Shown here piece by piece: positions 23,701 to 38,700 of a stretch of DNA of 64,000 bases. This DNA is from Brachypodius melanocephalos (taxonomy: Eukaryota > Chordata > Aves > Passeriformes > Pycnonotidae): NCBI GenBank assembly GCA_013398615.1, contig VZSR01003807.1, positions 14,065,984-14,129,983 on the forward strand. The letters are read 5' to 3'. Position numbers and translations under genes: made by a program. The stretch's first letter is position 1; every line of letters starts with the position of its first letter. The notes below the pieces were generated by a model. The model was not told the DNA's origin, searched no databases, and saw nothing but the letters and a program-made list of their open reading frames with translations.

Positions 23701-26700
23701 AAGGATCAAGGGCTGTATTTTTAATTTACAGAAACTCGTGTATGGTTATCTTACCATTAATTAGTATCTGCATTATCTATAGCTTACTGTTTTATTTCAG
23801 CAAGCTTTTCGAATGAATGTGTGTTACTGTCACAGCCACTATAAAACTGAATGACTTCTAAGTACATTTTAAGATATGCTTGGATGACTTGCTGAGATTC
23901 CTAATTAAGGATGATATCCTTAATTAGCAGCAACATCTTTCCTGGTAACACAGTTTCAAGCAAGCACAACGCTGTATTTTTAATGGCACAGGGTTCTTTA
24001 TAATGAGCCGACGGAGGATATCGTGCAAAGAGCTGGGGCAAGCCGACTGCCAAGGATGGCTCTACAAAAAGAAGGAGAAAGGAGCTTTCATTGGCAACAA
24101 ATGGAAAAAGTTCTGGTGTGTGCTGAAGGAGTCATCGCTGTATTGGTACAGCAGTCAGCTGGTGAGTACAGCACACAGCCAGCCCCGGGTGCCAGACGAG
24201 CAGCGTCTGCTGGGGCTGAGGGAACGGAAGCTGGGGTCACAATTTAGGAGCACCTTGGAGGAGTAGAACCAACTGGGTTTATTTCTCTTCCCTGACACTT
24301 TTTGTGATCTGGGCAGTGTCTATATGAATTTGAAATATGCAGAAAGCTATGTGTTTTCTAGTTCAGCAGGTACTTGTGAAATGCTAACTTGCTGTCTGTT
24401 TTACCCTGTAAAGAGCTGTTCTTTAAAGGCTCTGGTGGCATTTGAATTTGAGAAATGTTTTCCTGGGTATAGGCAATTTGCAAACACTTGTTGCCAAGAG
24501 TCAAAACAGGAATGCTTCTTCACTCATTAATTTTATTTTCAGAAATGTTTCTCTTTTCATTCCCTTCCGCATTGAGATTATTCTGTTTGTGTGTTTGGTT
24601 TCTTTTTCTTTTTTTCTTCTATTTTTTTTCCTATTTTTTTCCTTTTTTTATTCTTTCTTTTATTTTTTTTTGTCCTCCTATCTTTTTTTTTTTTTTCCTT
24701 TCTTTTCTTTTCAAATGGCAGAGGGCAGCTGGCTTTCTTCTGGGCTTGTTTAATTGGGCAGAGAGGATGTCTTGCCCATCCTAGGAAGATTCAAGTACAG
24801 TTATTCCCTTCACCTTGCTGTCTGGCACTGCTACCTCTAAAAAGCTCTTGTCACATTCGAATGATGGAGTGACAGAGCTAAGAATCAGGGTGTGAAGAGA
24901 ATTAGGGCATGCCAGCAAAAACATAGGTTGAAACTCAGCAGCTTCAGTGTCCAATTGTGGATGGACATGAGGTTCCCTAGATGCAAAGTAGCTGCTCTGG
25001 AAATCAGCATGTGGCAGGCACAGCAAAGGATGAAATATTAAAGGAACCCTTATTAATTCTTACAGCATTTAAAAAAAGAAATCAAAGGCAATCTGGATGA
25101 TTTCCAGATTATTGTTTGTTTCCACTGCAGTAATCCCCATCAAAAAATTTGCTAACTGTTTCAGGGGAAAAAAATTAGTTTAAGCCATTAAAAACATCCT
25201 CATACCCTAAACAAAACTTTGCTCGTGCAAACTATTTCACATTCTCCCTTCAGTTGTGGGTATAGTGTTAGTGGTTTTTTGGTGGGGTTTTTGTTTTCTT
25301 GTGTGTGAGAGAGAGAGGTTATTTTTTTTTTTTTATTTTTAAAATCCAAATAAAATCTTTGATGGGTACTTCAAGATGATACTAATTATTTCTTTTCGGG
25401 GTAAAGGAGAGCAACTCAGCTGGTCTTGGGCTGCTCTTTTTTATGGTGTTGTGGTAGTCTGATATGGAGTCCTTTCAAGACTGTATCAAATACATGCATA
25501 TTAGAAAGAAAAAAATGAGAAAAATTGGGAAAAAAGATTTAAAAAGCAACTTTTTTCCTAATGCTTACAATATCTCTGCTTGAAAGACATGGCAAGGCAG
25601 TAATACTAATGAGCAGCATTAACACCTTGCAAAACCTTATCAGTATTGGCTTTTATAAATCTGTGTTTGCAGTTGTACTTCTGGCCATGCAGTTCTAAGA
25701 AAGGTGAGCTGGCTGCCTGACATGCCTTTTTAGACACAGAAAATATCAGAAAGGAGTGATCCTGAGGGGTAATCAAGATGGGAGGAAATTTAAAAAGCAA
25801 GACTAGGAAAAGTTTGCCTCTGGGAAGAGAACAATGATGGGGAAGAGGTGCAAATTCCTCCACTTCCTTCAGTCGTTCTGGCCTGGTTAAATTCCACTCC
25901 TGAGATCCAGAGAAACCATGATCATGCTGATCCCAGTGCTCCTAGGCAGCACTCAGTCTTTTAGTCCATGCCTGCTCCCTGACTGTCACTGGCTGCCCCT
26001 AAATGAACAAGGCTGAAAAATAAGTGTCAGCCTCGTTCCAATTAATTTCTTTTCCTCTGAAGAGCTCATATGGCTTCCAGACACTGTTGTCTTGTGTCAG
26101 CCCTGAGCTCTCACCTATCACAGTTGTGCTTTAAGCATTCTAGCTGGTAGTACCTCTTTGCTTTCAACTTCTGCCAACTCTCACACACTATGTTGTGCTA
26201 AAACCTCAAGATTTCTTTTGGCAGCCTAAGGTGCAGCCTCTCTGTAATTATAGATCCAAACAGTGTTTGCAGAATGTCAGTAACTGAGGGGTTTGGAAAG
26301 GAGAGGAGATGTTCTTTGCTAAGGCCTGCTTTCTTAAATTCTTGAGACCAGAGGCATCCTCAGAGTTGTATGTGAGATCAATTAGACCCAGATATCCTCA
26401 CTTCTAGATTGATGAAGGAGAAATAGCAGTGGCACATTCTCTTGCTTGCTTGGCAATCTCTGTCCTGGCCTTAGGACTACCTGCACTTCCACTGTCTCCA
26501 GTAAAGCTCATCCTTGGTCCCAAGGGGGTGTACAAGATGACAGCCTAAAGCTCTGTTGAAACAGGAGACCTGCTTCTCACGTGCCTGAGGCTTTCTGTGC
26601 CCAGCCTTTTTACAGAGGCTGATGCCAAAGGAGGTGATGAAAGAGTGGGGCTGATGCCAAAGGGGCTGGGGCACACTGGCTGCCTGTAGCTCTGCTTGAC

Positions 26701-29700
26701 CTGTTTGGTTCTGGTGAGAAAGGAGCACGGTTTGTTTGTGGCTGTGTGAAAACCAGACACTGGCAACTGTAGCATAGCAACAGGGTGCTGGACCTTTTTT
26801 CTGATGGAGATGGAGAAAATAGAGAGTGGGTGGAATTTGTATGGGAACATGCATTATCCTGAACTTGAGTAGATCGCCTCATTTGAATATCATCTTCTTG
26901 GTCATGTTTGTCTTCATGTGCCTCTGAAGCTCTGAATGTTTCTGCCACTCTTGTTTAATTTTTCTTCAAACCCGCTCTGGTTCTGGGTCTCTCATGAGAG
27001 GCAGATTTGGGTACATGACCTAGGACACTTGTTGTGACATTTGCAGCTGATATTTCCTTCAATTTAGCATAAAATAGTTTGTGAATGCCACAGCTCAAAA
27101 GAATAAAAGTAATTAACAGGTCAGCAATAGCAGATCAGACACCCCAAGAGTCAAGCTTCTCCTTCACTGAAGGAAAGCTAGAGAACACAGGCAAATCTGA
27201 ATAAACTTTTGAGAAGCTAGCTGAGGTCAGGGCCCAGTGGTCTCAGCAGGCTTGGGTAAGCTGCCCTGGAGCCTCTTGCCACAGACCCTTCTTTCTACAA
27301 AATGTGAGGCAAGTAAACTTCTCTTTGCAGCATGGCAGCACTCCCAGTCTGGGGAGGGGAGGCTGGTTGGACTAGGAGGAAGCACAGAAAGGTTGGTTTT
27401 GCAATGATAACACAGGAAATGTCATAATGAATCTGGGCAGTCAGACTTCCTGGGTGCACTCAAGAACACCAGACTCCTTGGACAACTGCTCTTCATTAGT
27501 CTTAGTTTCTGTTTTGGCTTTTTTTTAGTACTGCTCTCTGTAGGCAGCTGCCTTGAAGACAAGTGTTTAAATATTACAGTTTGTGATCCTGCCTGACCCT
27601 TGAGCTGTTTCAATTCTCATAGTGAAACCCCAGAGGGAATTAGTGCTCCTGCATAGGAAGAGGGGTGGTGGGGGAGGATTGTCACATGTAATCCCAGGCT
27701 CCTGGATCTTTGTGCTTATTTCAGCTGTGTTGGATAGTGTTGGCTGGGATGGGACAAAGGACTAAATGCCTCTCTCTGGTGGGTCTTCAGGGTAGCTTGA
27801 CTGGTTTTCCAAGTAGAGTTGAAATAGATTTTTGCAGAATGTGTTAACGGTGGTTGTCATGGGGATTCAGCTGAAAAGAAATATAAATATAAAATTAAAG
27901 AGTTGCAGGCTGTGATCTACTGTCACTATTTGTCTTTGTAGTTTTTTTTCCCCTCATTCACTGCATTTAAATTGGTCCTCACTCCAACAGCTTTGCTGGA
28001 AGCTGTATAATTACGGTCTTTTAAAAGAAAAATCTTTCACCTTTGAGTTGTAATAGCTGCTTATGTGGATGAGAAAAACTCATTGATGTCAGCTGATTGA
28101 GCTGAGAGGCTTGGGGACCTATGACCTGATATCTTACAAAAATTACTCACAGTTCTATAGGATGCCTCACTGGCAGAGAGAAAAAAAAGGCTCAAATTCT
28201 GAACTGCTCCTCCAACATCCATAAGGTCTTCTGGGGGCAATGCTGAAACACTGACGAAGCCATGAGCACTACCCTGATTTGCAGATTGGAGCTGTTCCAC
28301 AAAAACAAGATATTTCATTTCCTAGCACTAGTTTTTAAAATCTTGCTGCAACATTACACTCACTTTAAACGACTTACTAAATCTAAAGCCACAACATTTA
28401 GATAACATACTGAGGCAAGCTCAAAAGGACATTAGCCTCTTTCATTGGATTCATGCATTGTGTTTCATAAATGCTTTCTTTATTTTTGAGTGTAAAGCTT
28501 TTTCTGTGAAAAAATGGCTACTTTCTGCTTTGCCACAAGAATTTGCAGAGACCGTTGCTATTAATGAAATTATTTTTCTACAACTTGGAATAGCAAAAGT
28601 ACAGATTTCTGTTAGGATAACCTCCATAAAACCCATGAGAGATAACAGCTTATTCTTTTAAACATCCTGATTAAGTAGAAAACAGGTCAAGGTTCTTTTT
28701 ATCTGAGTTTTTAGGGCTATTTTACAGCTTTGCATCAAAATCTGAAGGAATCTTGAATGAAATGTGTGAATTAAATAATAGCATGCTAAAGTCATGTTAG
28801 AGATAACATTTTGGAAGAAAGAAAGCACTTAGGATTTCTATATGCTTTAAATGTTTTAAAGCATCATTTTTAACCCAAGAATGACTGAAAAGATAACTTC
28901 CACATGTTCTGTTCCTAGGATTTATTTGGAATTCTGTTTGCTGACTGAAATAACACCCTTAAGGACTTCTATTCTTTTTTTCCTTTCTTTTTTTCCTGAT
29001 AATTATGAAGCTACATACCCATTAAACCCTTCTTTTCTCTTTCACAGATGGCACACTTTAGATCTGTACAAATAGTGTATTTCACTCATACATAAAATGA
29101 AACCTGATTTCTTCTTTAACTGAACAAATATGAAATCACAGGCAGAATTAGTGTAGAATCTGAGTGCATTGAGAGAGAATGTGTAAGTGAGAACATAATC
29201 TTTTACCAACTGGAACAGGCCAAGTACTGCATACTTGGTTGGGGATTTCTCTGTTGTACAACTGTTAAAATTAAAGTGCTGGAATCAAAGCCTACAGACT
29301 TTAGTAATTCATTAGTAATTCATTAGTAATTTAGAGGGAGCTCCCCTAATTTAGACAGAGGAATCTATTTAAATTACTAATGGATTAAGTCAGTGGTTCA
29401 AGCCCGAGGTCCATTTCTGCATGGGTGGGAGTGTTCCAGGTGAGTGTCTCCGCTCTGGCTGACAGGGTGCTGGTAATTCACTAGTCCAATATAAAATCCA
29501 AACACTCCAATACATTGACAGTAGAGACAGTGACTTATCTAATGGCGTTTCATGGACATAATCCCCTCAGGTGTGCTTTTGCAGCACTCTAAATTGTTTA
29601 TAGGCTGCAGTCTAGACCAATGGTTACTGCATTGAGAGATAGAACTGGTCAAGCTGTAATTGCATTGGGAGCATGGAAGAAAAAAGGCCAAATCTGTCCC

Positions 29701-32700
29701 AGACCTGAGTCACCCACTCATCCACCTGATGGCTTACCCAGCCCAGGCCATGGATTTATTGCTGCTTGGGTACCTGGGCAGCAAGATACTTCACTCAGAG
29801 TCTTGTGGATAACTTTTTCTTAAACTGGAAGCGTTGATTGGTACTGCAGAGAAGCAACTGGCACTGTATGCATTTCTCATCCAGCAATGTGTGCAATAGC
29901 AATTGTTGTACCTCATGGACAGCTTTTTTGAGATTGGAATCTGGTATTCTCAGACTGGTCTTGGGAACTAAACAGGAAATTCAGTGCTCCAGATCCAGTA
30001 AGTGATCATCTTTTTGGAACAGAAATGCTGGATAATACAATCTCTAGTACAGTGCAGCCCAAGCTCTTTCATTACTCACCAGTATTTATTTCCTCATCCC
30101 TATATACTTAATATACTATGGGATGGTAATACTAGGTTTAGTGAGTTGTTATTTTATCTCAATAACTTTAGCCTCATGAAATTTCAGCCTGTGAAATGGA
30201 AACACACGCTCCTCAAGCTAGTCACTAAACAGGTTTTACAGATACAAATACAATCAGAGAATATTTAAAGTCCACAGTAGCAAATAAGCCCTTTTTCATA
30301 CAAAACTTACAAAAGGAAAGTTTGTAAAAAAACTGATGTAAAAAATAAAGTAATTTTTTTCTCCTGTACTGAAAGAAAATAAGAAAAAAACCCCTCCTAC
30401 TAATGCTATGTGTCAGTGTGTGTGTGTGTCTTGGAGCAGCAAAACTGTTTACTGGCGATGATGTAAAATATAAACTTCTCACATAAATGTTTAATACATG
30501 TAGATGACAGGAATGATGGTTAGGCCATGATTTATTGTGTACCCAAGAACTGATATGCAGATGTGAGGGGAAGCCACCCACTGAATTATCCATTCTGTAT
30601 CCATATTTCAGTTCGTGGAAATTCATACTTCCAAGCATTAAAGCTCAAAGTCTTGTCTTGATGAACATCTTTTTACAGTCTCGTCATATTCATGCATAAT
30701 GAGACTTGAGGTACTGTCAGACGTTCATTTATCCTCTGCCTTTGTAATTGTTGTGTGTATTTACCTGCTTTAACTCAGTGTACATTTTCAGAATTTTAGT
30801 GTGTCTACAAGCAATGGCTGGGAGCAGCAAAAATGTAATTCAGGAATGAGCACTCTGTGTTTTGGAAAGTACTTTTTTCCCTGACCTTACGTCCTACAGA
30901 CTTTTGTCTACATAATATAGACATCTTAGGAGGACTCCTAATCTTATTGCAGATGCCCAGGTGTATGCAGATAGATGTAGTAAGGAAGATGTTTCTGCTT
31001 CAGATGTTTCAGTTTTAGGCAGCACAAACAGGGATTTGAGGCTTGTCACTTCTGTTTTGCTGGAGGAATGCTCTGACTCAGAGTCCTGCTGACTGAGAGC
31101 AGAGACGTCAGTGCTCAGCAAACCTCCCTGCATGGAGAAAGGGATGACTGGGTATAAACAGGGTACTGTAAATGTCTGCCTGGATTTTGCTACCTCTTGT
31201 ACCATGCCTGCAAATTTCTGGGGGGAGTGATAGCTGGGTGACCTCTGAGGCAGGTTTGCAGTGTTTAGTCACAGAGCTCAGCTGTGTGGGATGATCCCCT
31301 TGCACCCTGGGGGATGGGAGCAGCCTGCATTGCCTCTGCCTTGCTTGTGTACAGGTGGCTCTGCAAAATGGTCCATGCTGCAGTTTGCCCTCCTCCATTT
31401 CCACTTAGAATCATCTTGGGGCACTTTTGAATTGTATTTTTCAGCTATACATAGGTTGTTTTATGTGCTGCTGTTACATGTTTGTGTAAGATGCACACCT
31501 GGCACAAACCCACCTTTGGAGATCATCCAGACCTGAACAGATGATGCAACCCTTGCTCATTCTTTTTAGTCAACAAATACCACTTGCACCCATAGGAGTG
31601 GTGGTTTTCCAGCACCCCAGATTTGCACAAATATAGCTGGTATAGAAATATTTCATCAGGCGTTAATGTGTCCCCATGGTGATGAGCATATATTTTCACA
31701 GTATAAAAAGCTGTCAAAAACAAGCACTTGCATGTTAAATATTATTCAGCGTTGAAGTCTACTAGCTTACCAGTCGGTTGATGTGGTGATATTTAAATTT
31801 TTTTCTCTTATGAAAGGCTGAAAAAGCAGAAGGATTTATAAGACTTCCAGACTTCAGTGTGGATCGTGCCATTGAATGCAAAAAAAAGCAGTAAGTTTAT
31901 CTCTCATTCCCAGTTTTGCATGATTTTTATGATATTGTAAGGAATGAATCTCAGTAGTCTTTGACAGTGAAGCTGTGGGGAGTTCTTTTGTGTTGTATAA
32001 ATAATGTGATATTAATTGAGCTACTGAAAGAAAACCATTTTGCAAAAATTTTTTTGAAAAATCTCTGCCAGATGTGTTTTGCTAAAACCACAAACAAAAA
32101 AACCCCAACCAGATGAGCGTGCCAAATGCTTTCTTTTTCTTTCCCTTTTTTTTTATTCACTGTTTATGAGTAGACTGTAGTTCTCAGATGCTCCCTCTCA
32201 GCTGAGGAGGTCAGCAGTGGTGCAAGTAATGCTGCATCTCTCCAAGCCTGGACTATTCTTTAGGCAGCTGTGGTGCAACTGAGCTTGGGCTGTACTTGAA
32301 GCCTTTGGTTGTACAGGGAATAAATACTTTCTTTAGCAGGGTGCACATTTAAAAATATCCTCTCCAAACTCCATATGAAGCACTGACTTCCAGCTGCTTC
32401 TGAGCACACTTGAAAGGTTTGGAGGGGTGTTGCTGTTGTTCAAAGTTATGAAGTGCAGCATGGTTTTAATTGCCTCCCTCAAGAGAAAGCCTTCATTCTT
32501 CTGATGGGGAAGTCAGAAGAGTCAGTCACCGTTCATTTTACTGTGTCACATGGCCCTTCCCTCAGCCATCAGTTTTCCATGCTTTGGGGTCTTAGCCTGA
32601 TTGACCACAGCATATGGAAGTTCTTCCATGTCTTGGGTCACTACTGGTGCTTTCTTCCAACATTTTTCAAGTTTGCTTTACATCTCAGAGCTGGAAGAAG

Positions 32701-35700
32701 CAAAACTGCACATAGTATTTGAGATATGGGAATGCAACAGGATTATGTAATGAAATAATGAAAGCCTTTGTTTTATTCTTTATTCCTTCCTTTTTAGTTC
32801 CTGTAGTTTATTCTCTCTAAATAATGTATGGCCTAGGAAGTGAGCTAAAAATAGACTAGAGGTTTAAAGAAAGAGTTGTATTGATGGACAAGCTAATCTG
32901 GATTAACACAATGGAGTGAATAAATATTTTAAATAATTCATTCAGCTATTATTTTTTCTTTCTTATGGAAAGTCGTTTTCTTCATATCTCTTTTTTTTTT
33001 TTGCTTCTCCTAAAGTGCTATTAAGATCAGCCACCCACAGATCAAGACATTTTATTTTGCGGCAGAAAATGTTCTGGAAATGAACACGTGAGTAGGAGCG
33101 ACTGGTCATGTTTCATCCTGTCTCATGCATGAGAACACCCTTTGAAAGTTCACTCTTTCACTGTCAGGCAGTCGTTGACAAAGTTATTTGGGGAAATACT
33201 GAGTCTATTTTTTCTGGTCACTAAACAAAAGAAAACTGCTCTTTGTTCACTAATTATGATTGAAATCAGAATCGCATTATTAGCCCAATTTTGATACTAA
33301 TCTTTCCAATATTTTCTGGTATAAATCACTTTCTGTTAGAGCTGTGCTAAGATTTGATAGCCGGTGCAGCACCTGGGAAGAAGTGAGGGGGGAAAGGAAA
33401 GAGAGGGAAAAGTGCCAGAAGTGATCTAGGACTAGAATATAACAGCTCCTGATTTCAGAGTATCACATCAGCTAACAAGGAGGGTTAGAGGGATAGAAAG
33501 GCCTGTTTCTTAAATGTAAATTAGCATTAGCTTCAGCATCAAACTGTGCTGTGGTTGAATGATCCTCATGACAGGTCAGAAATTTTCTTTCCACAAATGT
33601 CCAGAACATCAACAGTCAAATAGTTCTCAATGGAAGAAATAAAAATGGATATTTTTAAAATGGATATTCTAAAATGCTGCCATTTTAGAAACCACTGAGC
33701 TATCAGAAAGACATTAATTTCCACTAATCCAATTTTGGCCCATTTAGAAGTATCGCCTATCTTTGCCCTTTTTACTTCAGATTGTCTATGCCATTCCATT
33801 AAATGGCCAAATACTGGATACAACAGTATCCAGCTCCTACAACAGTCAGGTCAGGATTTTAATCAGGGCTCTACTGGTGATCTTTTTTTTGATTTTTTCA
33901 TAGGGCAGTACACTCATTCCCTCTATAAACAGGAAACTTCATACATATTTGCCACAACAGAAAAAGAGAGGTTGAGAGAACATGTGTGACCTTCAGAAAG
34001 ATCTATAGATACAGAAATGTACAATATTCCAGTAGTGGATGTACATAGATATGTATTAATAATTCTGTACTCTACAGATGCCTGCAAGTAAACATAGATG
34101 AAAATAATCTGTTGCCCTTTGCAAGCTGGAGCATCATGGAGCATTGTGGTGGGGAGATAGCCATACATTTTGGTGTTCCTGCATTTCCCACCAGAGCTCC
34201 TGAATGGAGTGACAAGCTCCTGATGCAGATAGGATGAAGTTGGCTGAGAATCAGGGACAGCTGGACAGGAATATTTCAGTAGAGAGGGTAACCCTGGTTA
34301 AGAAAAAAGAGATGGAAGTGCATATGGAGAAGGAAAATTAGAGCTAATGGAGGATATTAGTAAGTGCTAACAGCCAGTTTGGAGCCCAGCTGGAAATTCT
34401 CCTGTGAAAAATGTTTAGTCTCCTGTGAGTGACTGATTAAGATCTATGCAGGTGTCTTAGCTCTTATGCCCCTGGAATGGTTTTGTTCAAACTCCACTTC
34501 TTGAGTGAATTTCATTTTGGCTTAAAGCTAGGTAGCCTAGTGTTAGAGCAGCCTGCACTACACTGTACTAACTCCCCACTGTTGCAACTGATGATGTTTT
34601 CCTTGGCAAAGTATAAAATACTTGCAATTAATACATAAAGTACACGCATACTCACGCATATGTGGAAACAGACTAAAAGGCATCTGTTTCCTTGGCTGCA
34701 GTCCTGCAAACACACATGTGAATGGTTCCACTGAACTCACTGGAGCATTTGTGTGTGTCGAGTTCCTGGTGTGCATAAACGCTTGATGGATCATGACCTT
34801 TTGTAACTCTTCATGCGTATATCGACACATGCTTATATCTCTACGTATATCTCTATTAAATCAACAGTGGATTTATTAACACAGTCATTTGTTTCATTAA
34901 TTTATCATGTATTTGCTATTGTCATGCACACATGAGAAGTAAAGACATGCTGAATAGCTGCATGCATTTAGCTGGACAGTTGTACAGTTATTAGTGACCT
35001 GCCTGCCCTCGTCATTGATGAAGTCCTGGAATTTTTAGGAAATCTTGTTCCTTGTTAAGGTGGATTTTCATTTAAAAAAATCATTCTGTTAGGATTAGCT
35101 GTTAGAAAAGAGTTCACTCTTGGACCACTCTTATAGAAATTAGACTTTTTTTTCTCTGAATTGTTTGTGCCTCTATAGCTCATACTGCAGTCTAGTGCAG
35201 TTACTTTGATGCTGATCTTACTAGCAAATTCCCTATTGCTTTAGTAGAACCAAAATCAAACAAAATAGGGATTCTTTTCAGTAACAAATTCCCACCCTTC
35301 ATACTCTCTCTACATACGCCTTGAGTTTTGCTCTTAAAAGCTTGAGCTTTTTCAGTAATTAGTTACTTAAAATGTGGCTAGCTCTGAATGACCTAAAGGC
35401 AAATACAGTATACAAAAAGTATTACTAGGGAATGTTTTTATCACTGGAAAAATACTGCTACCTAGGAAGAGAAGCGAAAGACACCCCGGTTAATAGCTTA
35501 ATACAACACAGGAGGTGAGACTTACTAAAGCCAAAAGTACATAGCAAGAAAAATGTGATATGTTATGATCAAAAAGTTTGGTTTCAAGTGGCACAGACTG
35601 TGCTGCAATAGTTTTGGCCAGGGCAGCTGACATCACCTTCTATGGCTCCCACGCCTTTTTCTTCATCTCAGGTGAAAGATGGATTAATTCACTGAGAGCT

Positions 35701-38700
35701 GGTGTTCTAGTTCTCAACAGCTGGACTAGTTCACTGACATGGTGTTAGAGCACAAAGACCTTTTCTTTAGCTTACACAAATGTGGCTGCTGGATCACCAG
35801 TAGTGCCTTTTTTCAGTATGAGGGAAAGATGTCCCAGGCAGCTAATCCTGGTCACCACAGGGAATATTAATATGGAGGTAACTGGTGCCTTTCTAGAAGA
35901 TGATCTAAGAAATTGAAACTTTAACATTTAGTATTCAGGCTGATGAAAACAGATGTGATGATGTAGAACAAAACTGAAAGGAACAAAACTCAGTCTGAAG
36001 AGCATGTGAGTGTCCCTGACTCTGTGTTCCCTGTTTCAAGCACAGGTGGCTAAGTAAGCTGGGAATGGCTGTAGACCCTCTGGCACCAAACAGGAAGAAT
36101 GAGGAAGGTATGTTCCTAACTGGTTTCAGTGTGTAACTACATTGTCTTCTTCAGTTTTTGCTTGGCCAAATTTTTGTCAGCTGTTTTCTTTCTGTGGAAC
36201 TGTCATCTTGGGTCTGTCTACTGTCTGACCTCAGAGAAACCACATTATTCACATCATCACAGTGCAGAGTAATCACAGGGAAAGAAAAAATGATGAGAAA
36301 CAGTGTCAGTGAGAGACACTAGGTGATCTTGTGAGAGCTGTGTAACTACTTTCTGACAGTTTGCTGGCTTGCTAAGCCTACCAAGTGTGAAGAGGAACAG
36401 CTGTGCTGCTCTGGGTTTTGAGCTGCTGAGTTTTGTTACAGGAGTTGTGCTACAGCATGGCAGCTCGAAGGCCTGGGAACAGCTTGTGCTCTGCAGACCC
36501 ATCCCTACTGTGTCCTCCAGTCCTGGGGGTTTCAACAACCACAATCTTGGGAGATGAGGGAGGGGTACTGCTGTTCTGGAGCCTACAATTTGTTTCAGAG
36601 CCAAGCCCGAGTTCACTATGGAGTGAGAAACTTTGAAAGTTCTAAACAATTTATTTATTGTCTTAATTTGCACACCAACCTAATATAGCTCTTTGGTGGG
36701 AGGATACCAACACTCAAATCACAAATCTGGGCAGAAGAGTTGGTTTAGAATGAGAAGTGCTCCGGAACTTGTTTAGAATTAGAAGTGCTCTGAATATTAT
36801 GTTACCAAACCAGGAATGGACTCTAACCTGAGGAATATGTGTCATCACCTGTGCTTTTAAGTCTCCATTTTTAGAGTATTGGTACCCAGTGTCCTTTTTA
36901 GAACTGCTGAGCTTGTGAAGGAGCTATCATTATGAAGAAGAAATTGGTATTTGCAGTAGTATGAGCACTTAGGCGATGCAGCCTCTTTTGTCTAAGCAAT
37001 GAAGTGTTCCTCTCTGCAATCCTTCTGCTTTATCACAAAATTCAAGAATGTGGTTTATGCCCGGGCTCGGGACATGTAATTACATTACTGATTAATTTGA
37101 TCTGGCTCCATTTATGCTCTACCATTAAAAGCAGCTTTGGGGTTGGTAAACACAGATAATACTGATTCCTGGTGAATTCAGCAAGTCCCATCAGTTTCTT
37201 TCTTTCAGTTCACAATTGTTTCTTGTCAGGAAACTTGTTAATATGCACACCATCCAATTCCTCCTGCCTGTATCCCATTTGAAGCCAACTTTATCAAAAC
37301 TCTTTAGGATAAAGAGCTATATTGACTGTTATGTTGTGCAGCAAGAACTGCAAGATACTTGTACTTAGAGAGGAAGTGTGCAAATATGTTGTCCATGTTT
37401 TTATGAAGGGAAGAGATTGATGGAAAATGGGAATGGCCAAAATTTATACATTAAACCAATCTCTGTAAAACTAAAAAAAATGTGATACTGGTTGAGTTGA
37501 AAATTATGAAGCAACAAAAAAATGAGTCATTCCCCAAATTTTAATCTAAAAAAAGAAGTCCAAAAGAGACAAAATAATCCACTCAATAACCTCTGCAACA
37601 GGTTATCTAATAACTTTGCAATAGCATAACATAGCCAATATTTCTTCAGCTTTTAAAGATAGTCACCCATTACCCCCTCAGGAAAAGACCTTCTGATTCT
37701 GGCATCAAACACTTCCTTGTCTTTTCATGCATGTTTTTTTGTCACAGGTGATCCAGCAGCTGCCTTCAGTGTGGGTGCAGCACCCACTGGTGCCTGGGTG
37801 GACATGTCCTTGCAGAAACATTGCTATGTTTCATAAAAATATTTTCACTATCCACAGTGACTTCTGTTCCTACTGACCAGTTCTTCCTCTTTGTATCACA
37901 CACCATAATTCTCCAGAAGTCTTGGCTCTTTTTATGGCATTTCATGTGTATTCGTGTACTTTGTGTGCATTTTAACACCTTCCCCCCACCATGCCATTTT
38001 CCTGTTTAGAGTATCAGAAACAACAGTTGATTCTTTTTCAGTTCTTCTGTGTGCCTAAAAGCATGAGCTTTTTACTGAGTTACTCAAAAAGGCATTAATA
38101 GAGTATTAGAATTTGATATAGGCCTTATTGCAGCCAGTTTCAGTCCTTTATGCTTAGTTAGATGTGCCAGCATATACTTCCAGTAAACAGAGTAACATCC
38201 ATGCTACTCAAAACCCTATGGTTCTGCAAAGAGTACAGGGAGAAAAAAATAACAAACCTCTTTAAGTTTCTCTTTGTTAACATGTTAGAAAATTCTCTCT
38301 CACGCACAAAATTCTTCTCTCTTACAACTTTATTCCCCCCACTCTGTGCTTATTAACAGCCACCCTACCCCCCACAATGATGTGAAGAAAAATAAAGCAT
38401 GTGGGTATTAAATGAGTTAATTTTAGTTGAAATAATCTCAGGTGACTGTCTGGAGACCATGCTAGCACACTGCTTTCTAGAGGTGTGAGCCTCTCAAGTC
38501 CAGCTCTCATGCGGAATCAGAGCTGGACTTAAGCAACCCCTGCTCTCTGGGGCAGAGCTGGACAGAGGCTCTTGGACAGCACTGCTGAGTGCATGTGGCC
38601 TGCAAAGGGCACTGCTGGATCCCACAGACACCTCAGGGGCAGCCCCTGCTCTGTGACCCTTGGCACTCAAGCTGTCCTCATCAAGCTCTGACCTTGCCTC

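Larger units (their letters stand above)
24162..31816 (+). other. IPCEF1: IPCEF1 intron 3
   Basis: A 7.7-kb intron (GTGAGT ... GAAAG). It contains a 117-bp pyrimidine tract (24598-24714), T-runs near 25321, a three-copy 11-mer (29301-29333) and a short GT run near 30415. I recognise no transposon or exon; overlapping open frames on both strands at 26477-26948 reflect a GC-richer patch. Confidence 0.7.

Noticed and set aside
26477..26948. Overlapping minus-strand open frames of 101-125 codons
   Set aside because: Three frames are open over the same stretch, which points to low stop density rather than coding; no domain is seen.
29390..29412. B-box-like GGTTCAAGCCC suggesting a tRNA or tRNA-derived SINE
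   Set aside because: No matching A box at the required distance upstream and no A-rich tail; a chance match.
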